Shown here: positions 27,873 to 36,948 of the stretch, in pieces | Numbering within the stretch: the first letter of the stretch is position 1 | How the letters are laid out: each line of letters starts with the position of its first letter | NCBI RefSeq assembly: GCF_002895485.1 | Contig: NZ_AZRK01000044.1 | Span: 124,001 to 188,000 of the forward strand | Direction of reading: 5' to 3' | Source: Petrotoga sp. 9PWA.NaAc.5.4 | GTDB lineage: Bacteria > Thermotogota > Thermotogae > Petrotogales > Petrotogaceae | DNA: 64,000 nt | Notes under the pieces: model-generated | The model's input: only the letters and a program-made list of their open reading frames with translations | Database searches by the model: none | Told to the model about the DNA's origin: nothing | Position numbers and translations under genes: made by a program

Positions 27873-28275
27873 TTAACTATATGAATAATTAAAAAACTCT
27901 TTATAAGATTCACAATAGTAATACTTCCCATTTTCGTACCTATATCTTTTACATCCATTTCTGCATAGAGAATACCATTCACAATTCTTACATTCATTTG
28001 GTATATTCATTGAAGATAAAACAAAGCTTTGACCTTTTTGATTTTTTAATATTTCATTGAAATTTTCTATCCTGAAATGCAAAAGTACAAGCATAATCAA
28101 AATAATCAATAATCTTTTTAACAACATTTTCAAGTGTTCTATATAATTCATCTTTCCATAAGACTGTTTTTCCCTTTTAATTGATATATCGTTGTAAAAG
28201 CAATACTTACAGTTGAGATTACAGTTACCGGGAACCGGCTTGATCAGTAAACTAATGTTTTGTATAAAATTTCTC
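27873..28275 (-). pseudogene. Anaerobic sulfatase-maturating enzyme, internally deleted pseudogene
   Basis: Reading the minus strand from about 28275, the frame gives LLIKPVPGNCNLNCKYCFYND, with the CxxxCxxC radical-SAM motif and the CFY typical of formylglycine-generating maturases. After SYGKM the match continues in the next frame (DELYRTLENVVKKIIDYFDY then ACTFAFQ), so there is a frameshift. At FAFQ it jumps straight to the C-terminal part RIENFNEIL and the SPASM motif CKNCEWYSLCRNGCKRYR ... YYCESYKEFF. Roughly 250 codons are missing. The 92-residue open frame inside is a remnant, not a gene. No sulfatase gene is in the window. Confidence 0.8.
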
Positions 28276-28381
28276 CATAAGAAAACAAAGATAATATAAT
28301 TATTTAAATTTCTAATTTTAGTTAATAAAAATAAAGATTCGATGATAATTATAACGTCTTTTCATTTTGTATTCGAAATAC

Positions 28382-28410
28382 TTGACTTACTTTTATTTTT
28401 TTGATATACT
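28382..28410 (+). promoter_or_regulatory. Consensus promoter of the gntR-chr operon
   Basis: TTGACT at 28382-28387 and TATACT at 28405-28410 with 17 bp spacing. The operator begins on the last base of the -10 box. Confidence 0.8.
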
Positions 28411-28437
28411 TTGTGTATACAAACTTGTATACACAAA
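28410..28437. promoter_or_regulatory. GntR-type operator, perfect 13-bp inverted repeat
   Basis: TTTGTGTATACAA and TTGTATACACAAA flank a 2-nt centre (AC) without mismatch. A further half-site CTTGTGTAC follows at 28438-28446. The position over the transcription start predicts repression, most simply by the GntR-family protein encoded 31 nt downstream. Confidence 0.82.
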
Positions 28438-28468
28438 CTTGTGTACTTAATAGGAGGGGTGTAACCAG

Positions 28469-29173
28469 ATGTCAGACGATAAATTACCCATATATAAAAC
28501 AATAGCAGACGAAATAACTTCTCGCATATATGATGGTGAATATCCTTTAAATTCCTTTCTTCCATCGGAAAATGAGTTAGCACAAGAGTTTCATGTAACA
28601 CGAACAACTATTAGAAAAGTTTTAAGCTTGTTAAAGCAACAAGGTACCATAAAAAGTTATCAAGGAAAAGGTTATAAAGTGCAAAGTTTGTTTTGGGAAC
28701 AAAGCTTGCTAAAATTTTACAGCTTTGGAAAAAGCATAGCAACTCAGCTTGAAAATTCAAAAACAAAACTTATTTCTATTAGAAAGGAAGAAGGGTTAGA
28801 AGACTTAGGAGAATATAAAAAAATAGAGTTATGGGAAATAACTAGATTAAGATTAGTTGGTGAAATTCCCCTTATTTTAGAAACTTCCTATATTCCATGT
28901 GAATATTTTAAAAAAATTGATAAGAAAAAGCTCGAATCTAAATCACTATACGACTTACTTGAAAGAGAAGGAATTAGATGCGTAAAAGCAAGAGAATATC
29001 TTGAGCCTACTTTACCTTCTATTGAAGCACAGGAACTTTTAGAAATCGAAGAAAATATACCTCTTTTTCAGACTACGAGGTACACTTATGATCCTGACGA
29101 TCGATTAGTTGAATTCAGAGAAAGTTTAATAAGAGCAGATCATTTTAGGTTTTTTACAGAATTAAATCTTTGA
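28469..29173 (+). CDS. GntR-family (HutC/UTRA type) transcriptional regulator
   Basis: A 234-residue regulator with an N-terminal winged helix (LPSENELAQEFHVTRTTIRK at about residues 31-50) and a C-terminal UTRA ligand domain (KIELWEITRLRLV ... ETSYIP ... FRESLIRADHFRF). GGAGGGG precedes the ATG. It is followed after 15 nt by two chromate-type transporter genes and preceded by a perfect palindrome at its own promoter, so it probably represses the whole operon. The ligand is unknown; UTRA domains often bind sugars or small acids, so chromate is not a given. Confidence 0.92.
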   Translation: MSDDKLPIYKTIADEITSRIYDGEYPLNSFLPSENELAQEFHVTRTTIRKVLSLLKQQGTIKSYQGKGYKVQSLFWEQSLLKFYSFGKSIATQLENSKTKLISIRKEEGLEDLGEYKKIELWEITRLRLVGEIPLILETSYIPCEYFKKIDKKKLESKSLYDLLEREGIRCVKAREYLEPTLPSIEAQELLEIEENIPLFQTTRYTYDPDDRLVEFRESLIRADHFRFFTELNL

Positions 29174-29188
29174 GAAGGTTGCATAATA

Positions 29189-29749
29189 ATGAGAAAACAA
29201 AAAGACTTTATAAAAACTATAGAGATATTTGTCACCTTTTTGAAAATTGGACTTTTCACTTTTGGGGGAGGATATGCCATGATTCCCCTAATGGAAAAAG
29301 AAGTTGTTGAAAATAAAAAATGGCTTTCTAAAGACAAGTTCTCTGATACTGTATCTTTGACACAAACTATTCCTGGAGCGGTAGCTATTAATATGTCTAT
29401 CTTGGTTGGATATAATATAAAAGGCATTTTAGGGGCAATAATATCCATGATTGGTGTTTCTGTTCCGTCTTTTATTATTATATTATTAATAGCTATTCTT
29501 CTCACGAAAAGTGGGGGCCTTTCTATTTTAGAAAGTGCTTTTGAAGGTATCAGACCGGCAATAGCTGCCTTAATTGTGTATGCTGCAATTAGTTTATCGA
29601 AATCGATAAAATGGTCATATATAGTTTTATTGTTTTTTTTAGGATCATTTTTACTAACTGGAATCCTCAAAATAAATCCTATTTATATAATAGTAATAAC
29701 TTTTATCATAGGTACTCTTGCGGGAATGAACAAGAAAAATAAAGATTAG
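29189..29749 (+). CDS. Half-size chromate transporter (CHR family), first of pair
   Basis: 186 residues, about half a full ChrA, with five to six membrane segments. FLKIGLFTFGGGYAMIPLM at the start and LTQTIPGAVAINMSILVGY are the family signatures. Short CHR proteins function in pairs, and the second half is the next gene. Substrate is annotated as chromate by family but is unproven here. Confidence 0.88.
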   Translation: MRKQKDFIKTIEIFVTFLKIGLFTFGGGYAMIPLMEKEVVENKKWLSKDKFSDTVSLTQTIPGAVAINMSILVGYNIKGILGAIISMIGVSVPSFIIILLIAILLTKSGGLSILESAFEGIRPAIAALIVYAAISLSKSIKWSYIVLLFFLGSFLLTGILKINPIYIIVITFIIGTLAGMNKKNKD

Positions 29750-29761
29750 GAGATTAAAGTT

Positions 29762-30277
29762 ATGAGAACTTTGTTAAGTTTGTTCTTTTCTTTTTTTGAA
29801 ATTGGTCTATTTGGATTTGGTGGAGGATATGCAATGATTCCACTTATACAAACTCATTTAGAACGTAAAAATTGGATGAGTATAGAAGAATTTCTTGACT
29901 TAATAGCTATAGCGGAAGTTACTCCCGGACCAATAGCTATAAACAGCGCTACTTTTGTTGGATACAAAGTGGCTGGTTTTTTAGGAGCGTTGGTTGCAAC
30001 TTTGGCAGTAGTCACTCCCTCCTTGATAATCGGTCTATTCATTGCTCAGTATTTTAAAAACGGTAATGGCATAATTCAACAAAATATCCTTAAATTTTTG
30101 AAACCTGTTGTTATAGGATTAATTTTAGGTTCAGCCTTTACAATTGGTATGACTAATATTTCCAATTTAACAAACTTTCTCATTTTTTTAATAGTGTTGT
30201 TAGCCTTGCTATTTACCAAAATAAGCCCAATAATTATTATCTTAGCAACAGGAATTTTTGGTATTATTTTTTATTAA
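29762..30277 (+). CDS. Half-size chromate transporter (CHR family), second of pair
   Basis: 171 residues with the same signatures in diverged form (FFEIGLFGFGGGYAMIPLI, IAEVTPGPIAINSATFVGY). It follows its partner by 12 nt. The pair together covers the two homologous halves of a long ChrA. Confidence 0.88.
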   Translation: MRTLLSLFFSFFEIGLFGFGGGYAMIPLIQTHLERKNWMSIEEFLDLIAIAEVTPGPIAINSATFVGYKVAGFLGALVATLAVVTPSLIIGLFIAQYFKNGNGIIQQNILKFLKPVVIGLILGSAFTIGMTNISNLTNFLIFLIVLLALLFTKISPIIIILATGIFGIIFY

Positions 30278-30369
30278 ATTATTACTTTAAAAAACTAAGC
30301 TTTCTTATTCTAATTGCTTCAAAATGAAATTACTCCTTTCTATCTTTCTACTACTTTTAAATTTCACAT

Positions 30370-30398
30370 TTGACTTTCTTTGAAATATTCTTTATAAT
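30370..30398 (+). promoter_or_regulatory. Consensus promoter of the 5'-nucleotidase gene
   Basis: TTGACT at 30370-30375 and TATAAT at 30393-30398, 17 bp apart. This gives a leader of about 125 nt before the GTG start; no clear structure was noticed in that leader. Confidence 0.78.
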
Positions 30399-30530
30399 AT
30401 ACTTCTTAATAAAACTTTTATATTTTTTATTAAATTAAAAAAAAGTATTTATAATTTTATTTTATACTTTAAAAATGAAGCGGACAAGTACCGAATTCGA
30501 AAAAATTATTCTTAGGAAGGGGTGATTTTT

Positions 30531-32453
30531 GTGAAGAGTAAGGTCAAAAAAAGTATTTTATTTTTAATTGTTTTTTGTCTAAGTATTTTTTCTATTGCTT
30601 TTGCAGTTGATGATTACATAGAATTACAAATTTTAGCCACTTCTGATTTGCATGGGCGCTTTCTGCCTTATGATTATGCTTTAAATCAGGTTAACGACAG
30701 TGGGAGTTTAGCTCAAGTGGCAACGATCGTTAAAGAGCTAAGGAGCAAATATCCTAACAATACTATCTTAATCGACAATGGTGATACGATTCAAGAAAAT
30801 TTATCAAACATCTTTATTGAAGACGCCCTTCATCCCATGGTTTTTGCTATGAATGAAATGGAATATGATGTATGGGTTCTTGGGAATCATGAATTTAATT
30901 ATGGAGTGCCTACTCTTAAAAAGATTATGAGACAGTTTATTCCAGGAGATTGGAGCTATGATGCTGTTTTGAGTGGGAATGTATATAATCCTGATGGAAC
31001 AAGATTAGCTGCCCCTTATAAAATAGTTACAACTAATGATGGAATAAAAGTTGGGATAATAGGAATGGTTACACCAAACATTACAAGATGGGATGCAGCT
31101 AATTTAAAAGATTATATTGTTGTAGATCCTGTTGATGAAGTTAGAGTTGCTGTTGCCCAATTAAAGGGTAAGGTGGATGTTATTGTAGGTGCGTTCCATT
31201 TGGGATACGATCAGGAATATGGGACCTACGGTTCTGGAGCAATAGATATTTTAAAAGCTTCTCCAGATTTAGATGTTGTGATATTAGGGCATGCTCACCA
31301 AAAAATTTCTGAAACTTATTACTATAATGGTAAATTGTATCAATCAATTAATGGGAAAATCTTTGATGAAGAAGAAAACGATATTACTCAAGAAGTTAAA
31401 TTAAACGGTACTTTGATAGTGGAACCTGGGAACTGGGGAAGGACTTTATCTCAAGTTGTTTTAACCCTTAAAAAAGAAGGAGATAAATATACTATAATAG
31501 ACAAAAGTTCAAACAATTTTGACGTAAAAACTTCAAGTGGAACTGTTTTGTCTGACAAAGAATTAGAAAGAAAATTGCAGCCATTTCATTATAAAGCTCT
31601 TGATTATGCTAATGAAGTTATTGGTGAGTTAAAAGGCGGAGATTTGGTACCTAAGGACGAAATTAAAGGAATTCCTCAGGTTTGGATTCAACCAACTGCT
31701 ATGATAGATTTGATAAATTCTGTTCAAATGTATTATGGTGAACAGGTTATAGGCAAAAAAATTGACGTATCAGGTGCAGCACCATTCAGAGAAGATGCCA
31801 ACATAAAGGAAGGTCCAATAAAAAGATCTGATATATCCTTAATTTACAGATACGATAACACTTTGTATGTTCTTGAAGTAACTGGAGCTCAGCTCAAAAG
31901 ATATATGGAATGGTCTGTAGCTTTTTACAATCAATTTAGCTCTGGAGATTTAACTATATCTTTTAATCAAAAAATCCCTGGCTACAACTATGATATATTC
32001 AAGGGTGTTTCTTATGAAATTGATATATCTAAGCCTGCTGGAGAAAGAATCGTTAATCTAAGGAAAAATGACGGTACACCTATCAAAGACGATGATGTAT
32101 TGACTTTAGCGGTAAACAATTACAGAGCAAATACGCAATTACTGAATTACGGACCAATTTTTAAAGAAGGAGAAAAACTTCCAAAATTATTAGGAAGAAC
32201 GGAGGATATGCCAGAATTTTCAGCGATAAGTGGAGGAGATATGAGAAAATTAATCGAAAAATATATTATTGAAGTTAAAAAAGGCGTTCTCACTCCTGAT
32301 TTTGAAAATAATTGGAAGATAATAGGAAATGAATGGGATGAAGATCTTCACGAATTGGTTAAAAATCTGGCAAATGAAGGAAAGATAAATATAAACAAAT
32401 ATAAACCAGTAAGAGTAGAAGATATTCAGTCTTTTGTAGAAATTAGTATGTAA
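30531..32453 (+). CDS. Exported 5'-nucleotidase / 2',3'-cyclic-nucleotide phosphodiesterase (UshA/CpdB family)
   Basis: About 640 residues. A signal peptide (first about 25 residues, ending IAFA) leads into a calcineurin-like phosphoesterase domain with ATSDLHGRF, LIDNGDTIQ, LGNHEFNYG and GHAH metal-binding motifs, and then a 5'-nucleotidase C-terminal domain (ISLIYRYDNTLYVLEVTG, AVNNYRAN). The extra C-terminal tail of about 60 residues has no obvious motif. It releases phosphate and nucleosides outside the cytoplasmic membrane. AAGGGGTGATT fixes the GTG at 30531 rather than the GTG at 30522. It is a single-gene transcript with its own promoter and terminator. Confidence 0.92.
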   Translation: MKSKVKKSILFLIVFCLSIFSIAFAVDDYIELQILATSDLHGRFLPYDYALNQVNDSGSLAQVATIVKELRSKYPNNTILIDNGDTIQENLSNIFIEDALHPMVFAMNEMEYDVWVLGNHEFNYGVPTLKKIMRQFIPGDWSYDAVLSGNVYNPDGTRLAAPYKIVTTNDGIKVGIIGMVTPNITRWDAANLKDYIVVDPVDEVRVAVAQLKGKVDVIVGAFHLGYDQEYGTYGSGAIDILKASPDLDVVILGHAHQKISETYYYNGKLYQSINGKIFDEEENDITQEVKLNGTLIVEPGNWGRTLSQVVLTLKKEGDKYTIIDKSSNNFDVKTSSGTVLSDKELERKLQPFHYKALDYANEVIGELKGGDLVPKDEIKGIPQVWIQPTAMIDLINSVQMYYGEQVIGKKIDVSGAAPFREDANIKEGPIKRSDISLIYRYDNTLYVLEVTGAQLKRYMEWSVAFYNQFSSGDLTISFNQKIPGYNYDIFKGVSYEIDISKPAGERIVNLRKNDGTPIKDDDVLTLAVNNYRANTQLLNYGPIFKEGEKLPKLLGRTEDMPEFSAISGGDMRKLIEKYIIEVKKGVLTPDFENNWKIIGNEWDEDLHELVKNLANEGKININKYKPVRVEDIQSFVEISM

Positions 32454-32501
32454 AAACGAAAGTTTGTAGCTAAAGTTCCTGTTTAAAGTTTCGAACAAAT
32501 A

Positions 32502-32545
32502 AATTAGGGTAATGCCACAGTAATTTTTGTAGCATTACCCTAATT
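32502..32545. terminator. Bidirectional terminator hairpin
   Basis: A perfect 14-bp stem (AATTAGGGTAATGC / GCATTACCCTAATT) with a 16-nt loop lies between convergent genes and can end transcription from both sides. Confidence 0.82.
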
Positions 32546-32567
32546 CTTATAAAAAACCTACTTATTA

Positions 32568-33497
32568 TTAACTCACTATCACCTTAAGTCTTTTTGGATA
32601 TATTTTAAAATAAAATGGACAATGGCCTAAGGATTCTCCATCTACTTCTAAGTATAGTTTTTCTTTGGATGTTATTTCTACATTTTTAGCTTTGAAATTT
32701 TTTACAGCATCATTGTTTATAAAAGAACCATCGTATATTTTTCTTAAATTAATTAAAATCTTAAAAATCGAAATTTTATCAATAACGGTTATATCAAATA
32801 ATCCATCGTCATATATTGCATTTGGAGTAAACATCATTCCACCACCACTGTATTTACAGATGCCGACATTTAAAGTCAAGCTTTTATCTTCATAAACCTT
32901 TTTGCCATCGATTTTAATTTCAATATACGGATCATTAAATGAGAATAACGTACTAAATAAATTAATGAAATAAACAAATTTTTTGAAATAATGCTTTTTT
33001 CTTGAATTAGCTTTATAAGTAACAACTGCGTCAAAACCCATTCCTGCAACATTTATAAAAAATCGTGATTTTTCTTGGCCATTTTGAAAATAATTAACTT
33101 TTCCTACATCCTGTAAGATATACTTCCCTTCCTTGATAACCTTTATTGCTTGTTCGTAATCCTTTGGAATCCCTACCGTTTTTCTCCAATCATTTCCGGT
33201 ACCTGTTCCGATAGAGCCTAAGGTTATTTCGACCGAATCTATTACGCTTTGGGTCAGAATTGCATTAGCTATTTCATTAACTGTTCCATCGCCACCAACT
33301 GAAATCAGCTTTCTATAGCCTTTTTTAATACCATCAAGAGCAAGTTCAAAAGCATCGAAAGGTTTTGTTGTGAATTCGTAATCAAAAGAAAAATTTTCCT
33401 TTTTTAAAAGAGGATAAATTTTTTTATTCCAATCTTTTAATGTTTTTCCACCTGAAGCCGCAGGATTAATTATGAATAGGATTTCATGGTTCTTCAT
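32568..33497 (-). CDS. Diacylglycerol kinase-family lipid kinase (YegS/DgkB-like)
   Basis: 309 residues of the DAGK catalytic family. FIINPAASGG at the start, the nucleotide loop SVGGDGTVNEIANAI (about residues 66-80) and GTGTGNDWRKTVGIP are clear, and the end has the usual beta-sandwich domain (YLEVDGESLG). It phosphorylates a lipid or sphingoid-type substrate; which one cannot be told. No good Shine-Dalgarno sequence lies at the ATG; instead a strong AAGGAGG sits about 45 nt upstream without a start codon, with a hairpin between. Confidence 0.9.
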   Translation of the reverse strand: MKNHEILFIINPAASGGKTLKDWNKKIYPLLKKENFSFDYEFTTKPFDAFELALDGIKKGYRKLISVGGDGTVNEIANAILTQSVIDSVEITLGSIGTGTGNDWRKTVGIPKDYEQAIKVIKEGKYILQDVGKVNYFQNGQEKSRFFINVAGMGFDAVVTYKANSRKKHYFKKFVYFINLFSTLFSFNDPYIEIKIDGKKVYEDKSLTLNVGICKYSGGGMMFTPNAIYDDGLFDITVIDKISIFKILINLRKIYDGSFINNDAVKNFKAKNVEITSKEKLYLEVDGESLGHCPFYFKIYPKRLKVIVS

Positions 33498-33505
33498 CTA
33501 AAATT

Positions 33506-33537
33506 GGGCAAATATAACTGGTTGGAAAGAGTTGCCC
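33506..33537 (-). other. Leader hairpin and orphan Shine-Dalgarno before the lipid kinase
   Basis: GGGCAA and TTGCCC arms (20-nt loop) lie 9-40 nt before the kinase start. Just upstream on the minus strand is AAAAGGAGGTAAGG with no start codon in range. It may be a translational control structure or a trace of a lost gene start. Confidence 0.3.
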
Positions 33538-33604
33538 TTACCTCCTTTTCAAGAAATATGTGCTTTTTAGTTAAAAATCTAAAATGTTATCATCAAAAAT
33601 AATA

Positions 33605-34435
33605 TCAATCTTTCAAACTTCCTTGAGTAAGTCCGGATATAATATACTTTTGTGCGAAAGCAAATACTATAATGGTTGGTAAAAGAGCTATTACAATACC
33701 TGCAGCTAAAACATTCCACTGAACCCCTGCTTTTGATACAATAGAGTATAATCCTACAGGTACGGTGTATTTATCCGAAGTGTTTAAAAACATTACAGCG
33801 GTGAACAGCTCATTCCAATTATTTACAAAAGAAAAACTAAGTATGGCGGATAATCCAGGAACCATTAGAGGTAAGGTAATTTTGAATAGAGATTGGACTT
33901 CATTACAACCGTCGATTAAGGCTGCCTCTTCTATGCTTCTTGGAATTCTATCAAAAAAACCCTTTGCCATAATTGTACTAAAAGCAGCTCCAAATCCACT
34001 ATATATGATAATTAGACTTGCAAGTTTATTGATTAAATTTAGTTTTAGAAACATAGTATATTGAGGAACCATGATCAAATAAGTTGGAATCATTTGAGAA
34101 AAAAACAAAAACAAAATAATAGGGTACTTCCATTTGAATTCACCCCTTGATAAGATATAACCACTCAACATAGCAAATATTGTTGAAACAAATGAAGCAC
34201 TTAAAGATACTATTATACTATTTAAAAAATAGCGTTGAAAATTAACAAATTCAAATAATTTCTTATAACCATATAAGCTAGGATTATTTGTCCAATACCT
34301 AATCGGAAAAGAATATAATTCATGTGTGGGTTTTAATGAAGTTAATATAATCCAATATAACGGAAAAATCGCAAAAACAAAAAAGATAATTAATAAAATT
34401 ATGCGTATAATACTTTTGAAAGTTTTCTTTTTCAT
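33605..34435 (-). CDS. Sugar ABC transporter permease, MalG-like (second system)
   Basis: 276 residues, six membrane segments, EAA loop IEEAALIDGCNEVQSLFKIT and the C-terminus KYIISGLTQGSLKD. It overlaps the MalF-like gene by 4 nt (ATGA), showing tight coupling. Confidence 0.92.
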   Translation of the reverse strand: MKKKTFKSIIRIILLIIFFVFAIFPLYWIILTSLKPTHELYSFPIRYWTNNPSLYGYKKLFEFVNFQRYFLNSIIVSLSASFVSTIFAMLSGYILSRGEFKWKYPIILFLFFSQMIPTYLIMVPQYTMFLKLNLINKLASLIIIYSGFGAAFSTIMAKGFFDRIPRSIEEAALIDGCNEVQSLFKITLPLMVPGLSAILSFSFVNNWNELFTAVMFLNTSDKYTVPVGLYSIVSKAGVQWNVLAAGIVIALLPTIIVFAFAQKYIISGLTQGSLKD

Positions 34436-35307
34436 AAACTGAACTCCTGTTTTGAAGTTAATCTTAAGTACATGATTGTATAAATGAAAAGAATTGAAAC
34501 GATAACAACTCCATGGGCAGCTGCTTTACTATAGTCTGATTCATAAAAAACAGTATTTATCATTTTAACGGATAAAATTTCTGTACTTCCTGCTGGCCCA
34601 CCACGCGTCATGCCATAAATTATATCCGGAAAATTCATAATCCATATCGTTCTCAACAAAATGGTATTTATCAAAGTAGGTTTTATATATGGAATAGTAA
34701 TGTGAAAAAGTTTAGTAAAATAACCCGCTCCATCAATTTCTGCGGCATCATAAAGTGAATCGGGTACAGTTTGTAATGAAGCTAAAATCATAATAGCAAA
34801 AAAAGGTATTCCATACCATACATTAACTAAAATAACTGAAAACATAGCTAAAGAAGGATCTGAAAGAAAATTGATGCCTTCATTTATAAATCCGATTTTC
34901 ATCAGTATATCATTAATAACTCCAAATTGTCCGTTTAAAAGCCAAGACCAACTTAAGCCTATAGCAAAACCTGAAATAGCCCAAGGATAAAACACGAAAC
35001 CAGCATATATTCCTCTTCCTTTAAAAGGTTCTTTCATTAAAAGAGCTAATATAAAACCCAATATCAATTGAAAAAATACAGAAAAAACAACCCATTTCAC
35101 AGTATTCCAAATAATATTACCATAAAAAGGATCGGAAAAGATTTCCTTGAAATTGTCAAAACCTATCCATTCAATATTTTTAAAATTAAAAAGAGAGTAA
35201 TTTTTAAAAGATAACAAAACCCCACTTATAGTGGGGTAAAAAATAATAAATAAAATTAAAAGAAAAGTAGGTAATAACATAAAAAAGATAAATTTTCTTT
35301 TCTTCAT
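34432..35307 (-). CDS. Sugar ABC transporter permease, MalF-like (second system)
   Basis: 291 residues with six membrane segments and the EAA loop SLYDAAEIDGAGYFTKLFHI; TRGGPAGSTEILS follows as in other MalF proteins. AAGGTGG precedes the ATG. It is 13 nt after the binding-protein gene, with no hairpin between, unlike the other two transporters here. Confidence 0.92.
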   Translation of the reverse strand: MKKRKFIFFMLLPTFLLILFIIFYPTISGVLLSFKNYSLFNFKNIEWIGFDNFKEIFSDPFYGNIIWNTVKWVVFSVFFQLILGFILALLMKEPFKGRGIYAGFVFYPWAISGFAIGLSWSWLLNGQFGVINDILMKIGFINEGINFLSDPSLAMFSVILVNVWYGIPFFAIMILASLQTVPDSLYDAAEIDGAGYFTKLFHITIPYIKPTLINTILLRTIWIMNFPDIIYGMTRGGPAGSTEILSVKMINTVFYESDYSKAAAHGVVIVSILFIYTIMYLRLTSKQEFSL

Positions 35308-35320
35308 TAAACCACCTTTT

Positions 35321-36583
35321 TTATTTAATTCCGGCCTTTTTCCAAAAGTCAGCCCATTCTTTCAAGCAACTTTCTACAGAAAGTTTTCCAAGCAATACTT
35401 GCTGCATGGTCTTTTCTTGGAATTCATTCCACTTTCCCCAATTTTCATTATCTAACGGATATTGTGTAAATTGGTAATGTTCACTATCTTCAAACATCTT
35501 TGTCCACCCTTCAAAAATATCTGAACTAAAATATGAATCGTATGTATAAACTGATTTTAGTATTGGTAAAGCACCATAACTTTTACTCCAATAACCATTA
35601 ATTTCGGCTGAGCTAACAAATTTAATGAATTTCCAAGCCAAATCTTTATGTTCAGAATAGGTAGGGATTCCCCACCCAACAAATCCAAATGTTGGGTATA
35701 TCTTTTCACTTACCCCCAATGGAATGGGAGCAGTTTTATATTGACCAGGTTCAAGCATTTCGTTCAACATGCCTGTAGTATCAGGATCTTGAAATAATAA
35801 AGGCGTAATGCCAGAAACAAAGGCGTTAATTTGTTCATCCCAACCCCAATTAATAGAATCTTTTGGAGCTGTATCTTTATATAAACTAACGTAGAAATTT
35901 AATCCTTCAATGGCTCTTGGATCTTCAAAAATAATTTCTCCAGATGTAGTTAGGTACATATTATTTGGATCGATATCATCAAAGAATGAAGTGAGAACAA
36001 TATCAATGAATGCTGTCGGATATCCTTTACCTCTAAAATCAAAACCATATTGATTTTTACCAGATTCTGTTAATTTTTTTGCCGTATCATACATTTCTGG
36101 CATAGTTTTTGGATAACTCTTAAAACCATATTTCTCTAAAATATCTGGTCTATAAAAAAGTGCTTTTACAAAAACACCATGTGGTAATAAATAAGGAATA
36201 TCTTGATAAGTTTTTGCTGCTTCTAAAACTCCTTCGATCATATCGTCCTTTTCATGCCAAGAATCGATATAACTCGATAAATCTTCTAATTTTCCCATTG
36301 CAGCTAAAGCACTTAAATTCCAATCTCCAATTTCCACAATATCAAGTGGTTGTTCTGTACTTATCATCAAATTAATTTTTTGATAAGCCGTTTCATATGG
36401 TGGTGAGATAACATTAATTTTTACTCCAGGATTTAAAGTTTCAAAAATTTGTATAATATTTTTTAAAGTAGGTGTTCTGTATGGACTTGAAAATGCTTCG
36501 ATCAAATTTAAAGTTATAACGTCTTCAGAGAAAAGAAGTAAACTGAACAATAAAATACAAGTTATAATAGCAATCTTTTTCAT
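35321..36583 (-). CDS. Extracellular solute-binding protein, sugar ABC transporter (second system)
   Basis: 420 residues with a signal peptide (MKKIAIITCILLFSLLLFSE, Ser-containing end rather than a lipobox) and the family 1 binding fold (NPGVKINVISPPYETAYQKI; FGFVGWGIPTYSEHKDLAWK). AAGGGGG lies before the ATG. It is the first gene of a three-gene transporter operon divergent from the ROK gene at 37002, which may regulate it. The sugar is unknown. Confidence 0.91.
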   Translation of the reverse strand: MKKIAIITCILLFSLLLFSEDVITLNLIEAFSSPYRTPTLKNIIQIFETLNPGVKINVISPPYETAYQKINLMISTEQPLDIVEIGDWNLSALAAMGKLEDLSSYIDSWHEKDDMIEGVLEAAKTYQDIPYLLPHGVFVKALFYRPDILEKYGFKSYPKTMPEMYDTAKKLTESGKNQYGFDFRGKGYPTAFIDIVLTSFFDDIDPNNMYLTTSGEIIFEDPRAIEGLNFYVSLYKDTAPKDSINWGWDEQINAFVSGITPLLFQDPDTTGMLNEMLEPGQYKTAPIPLGVSEKIYPTFGFVGWGIPTYSEHKDLAWKFIKFVSSAEINGYWSKSYGALPILKSVYTYDSYFSSDIFEGWTKMFEDSEHYQFTQYPLDNENWGKWNEFQEKTMQQVLLGKLSVESCLKEWADFWKKAGIK

Positions 36584-36610
36584 AATAACAACCCCCTTAC
36601 ATAATTTTTT

Positions 36611-36690
36611 TTACTGTATTTAAAAATTTAAAATCCATTTTTATATGCGCTTTAGATTTAAATTTTTTCAAAAAACCTCTTCAATTGGAA
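36611..36690 (-). repeat. Partial leader repeat (proximal arm only)
   Basis: TACTGTATTTAAAAATTTAAAATCC and the following T-rich run to CAAAAAACCTCTTC correspond to the gene-proximal arm of the repeat. The hairpin core is absent. It lies about 28 nt before the second binding-protein gene. Confidence 0.45.
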
Positions 36691-36712
36691 ACACACATAT
36701 AGGTCATATACA

Positions 36713-36726
36713 TTGGAGACGTCCAA
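36713..36726. promoter_or_regulatory. Candidate operator TTGGA-N4-TCCAA
   Basis: A short inverted repeat (TTGGAgacgTCCAA) lies 25-38 bp downstream of the minus-strand -10 box of the transporter operon. A second TTGGA occurs at 36685 and an ATTGG just after. It could bind the divergent ROK protein. Confidence 0.4.
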
Positions 36727-36750
36727 ATTGGTTGTTTTAATTTATACTAT

Positions 36751-36779
36751 ATTTTAATATATTTTTCTAATTAAGTCAA
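36751..36779 (-). promoter_or_regulatory. Promoter of the second transporter operon
   Basis: On the minus strand TTGACT (36779-36774) and TAAAAT (36756-36751) are 17 bp apart. Confidence 0.6.
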
Positions 36780-36919
36780 ACTATTATATCTCTATTTACA
36801 ATTGTATGTAAGGAAGTAAATTCAAGCAAAAATAATCATAAAAGATTTGATTTTGTAAGTTAACTGTGTCTAATTCAAGATATTTTCTTTTAATATTTAA
36901 AATCTGTCGATTTTGGACC

Positions 36920-36948
36920 TTGACATTTATTAAAAGTTATATTAGAAT
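36920..36948 (+). promoter_or_regulatory. Promoter of the mannoside-locus ROK gene
   Basis: A perfect TTGACA at 36920-36925 and TAGAAT at 36943-36948 are 17 bp apart, about 54 nt before the gene. Confidence 0.7.

Noticed and set aside
27873-28151. A 92-codon open frame that could be a small cysteine-rich protein
   Set aside because: Its C-terminal half is a SPASM domain and the upstream sequence matches the rest of a sulfatase maturase, so it is part of a broken gene.
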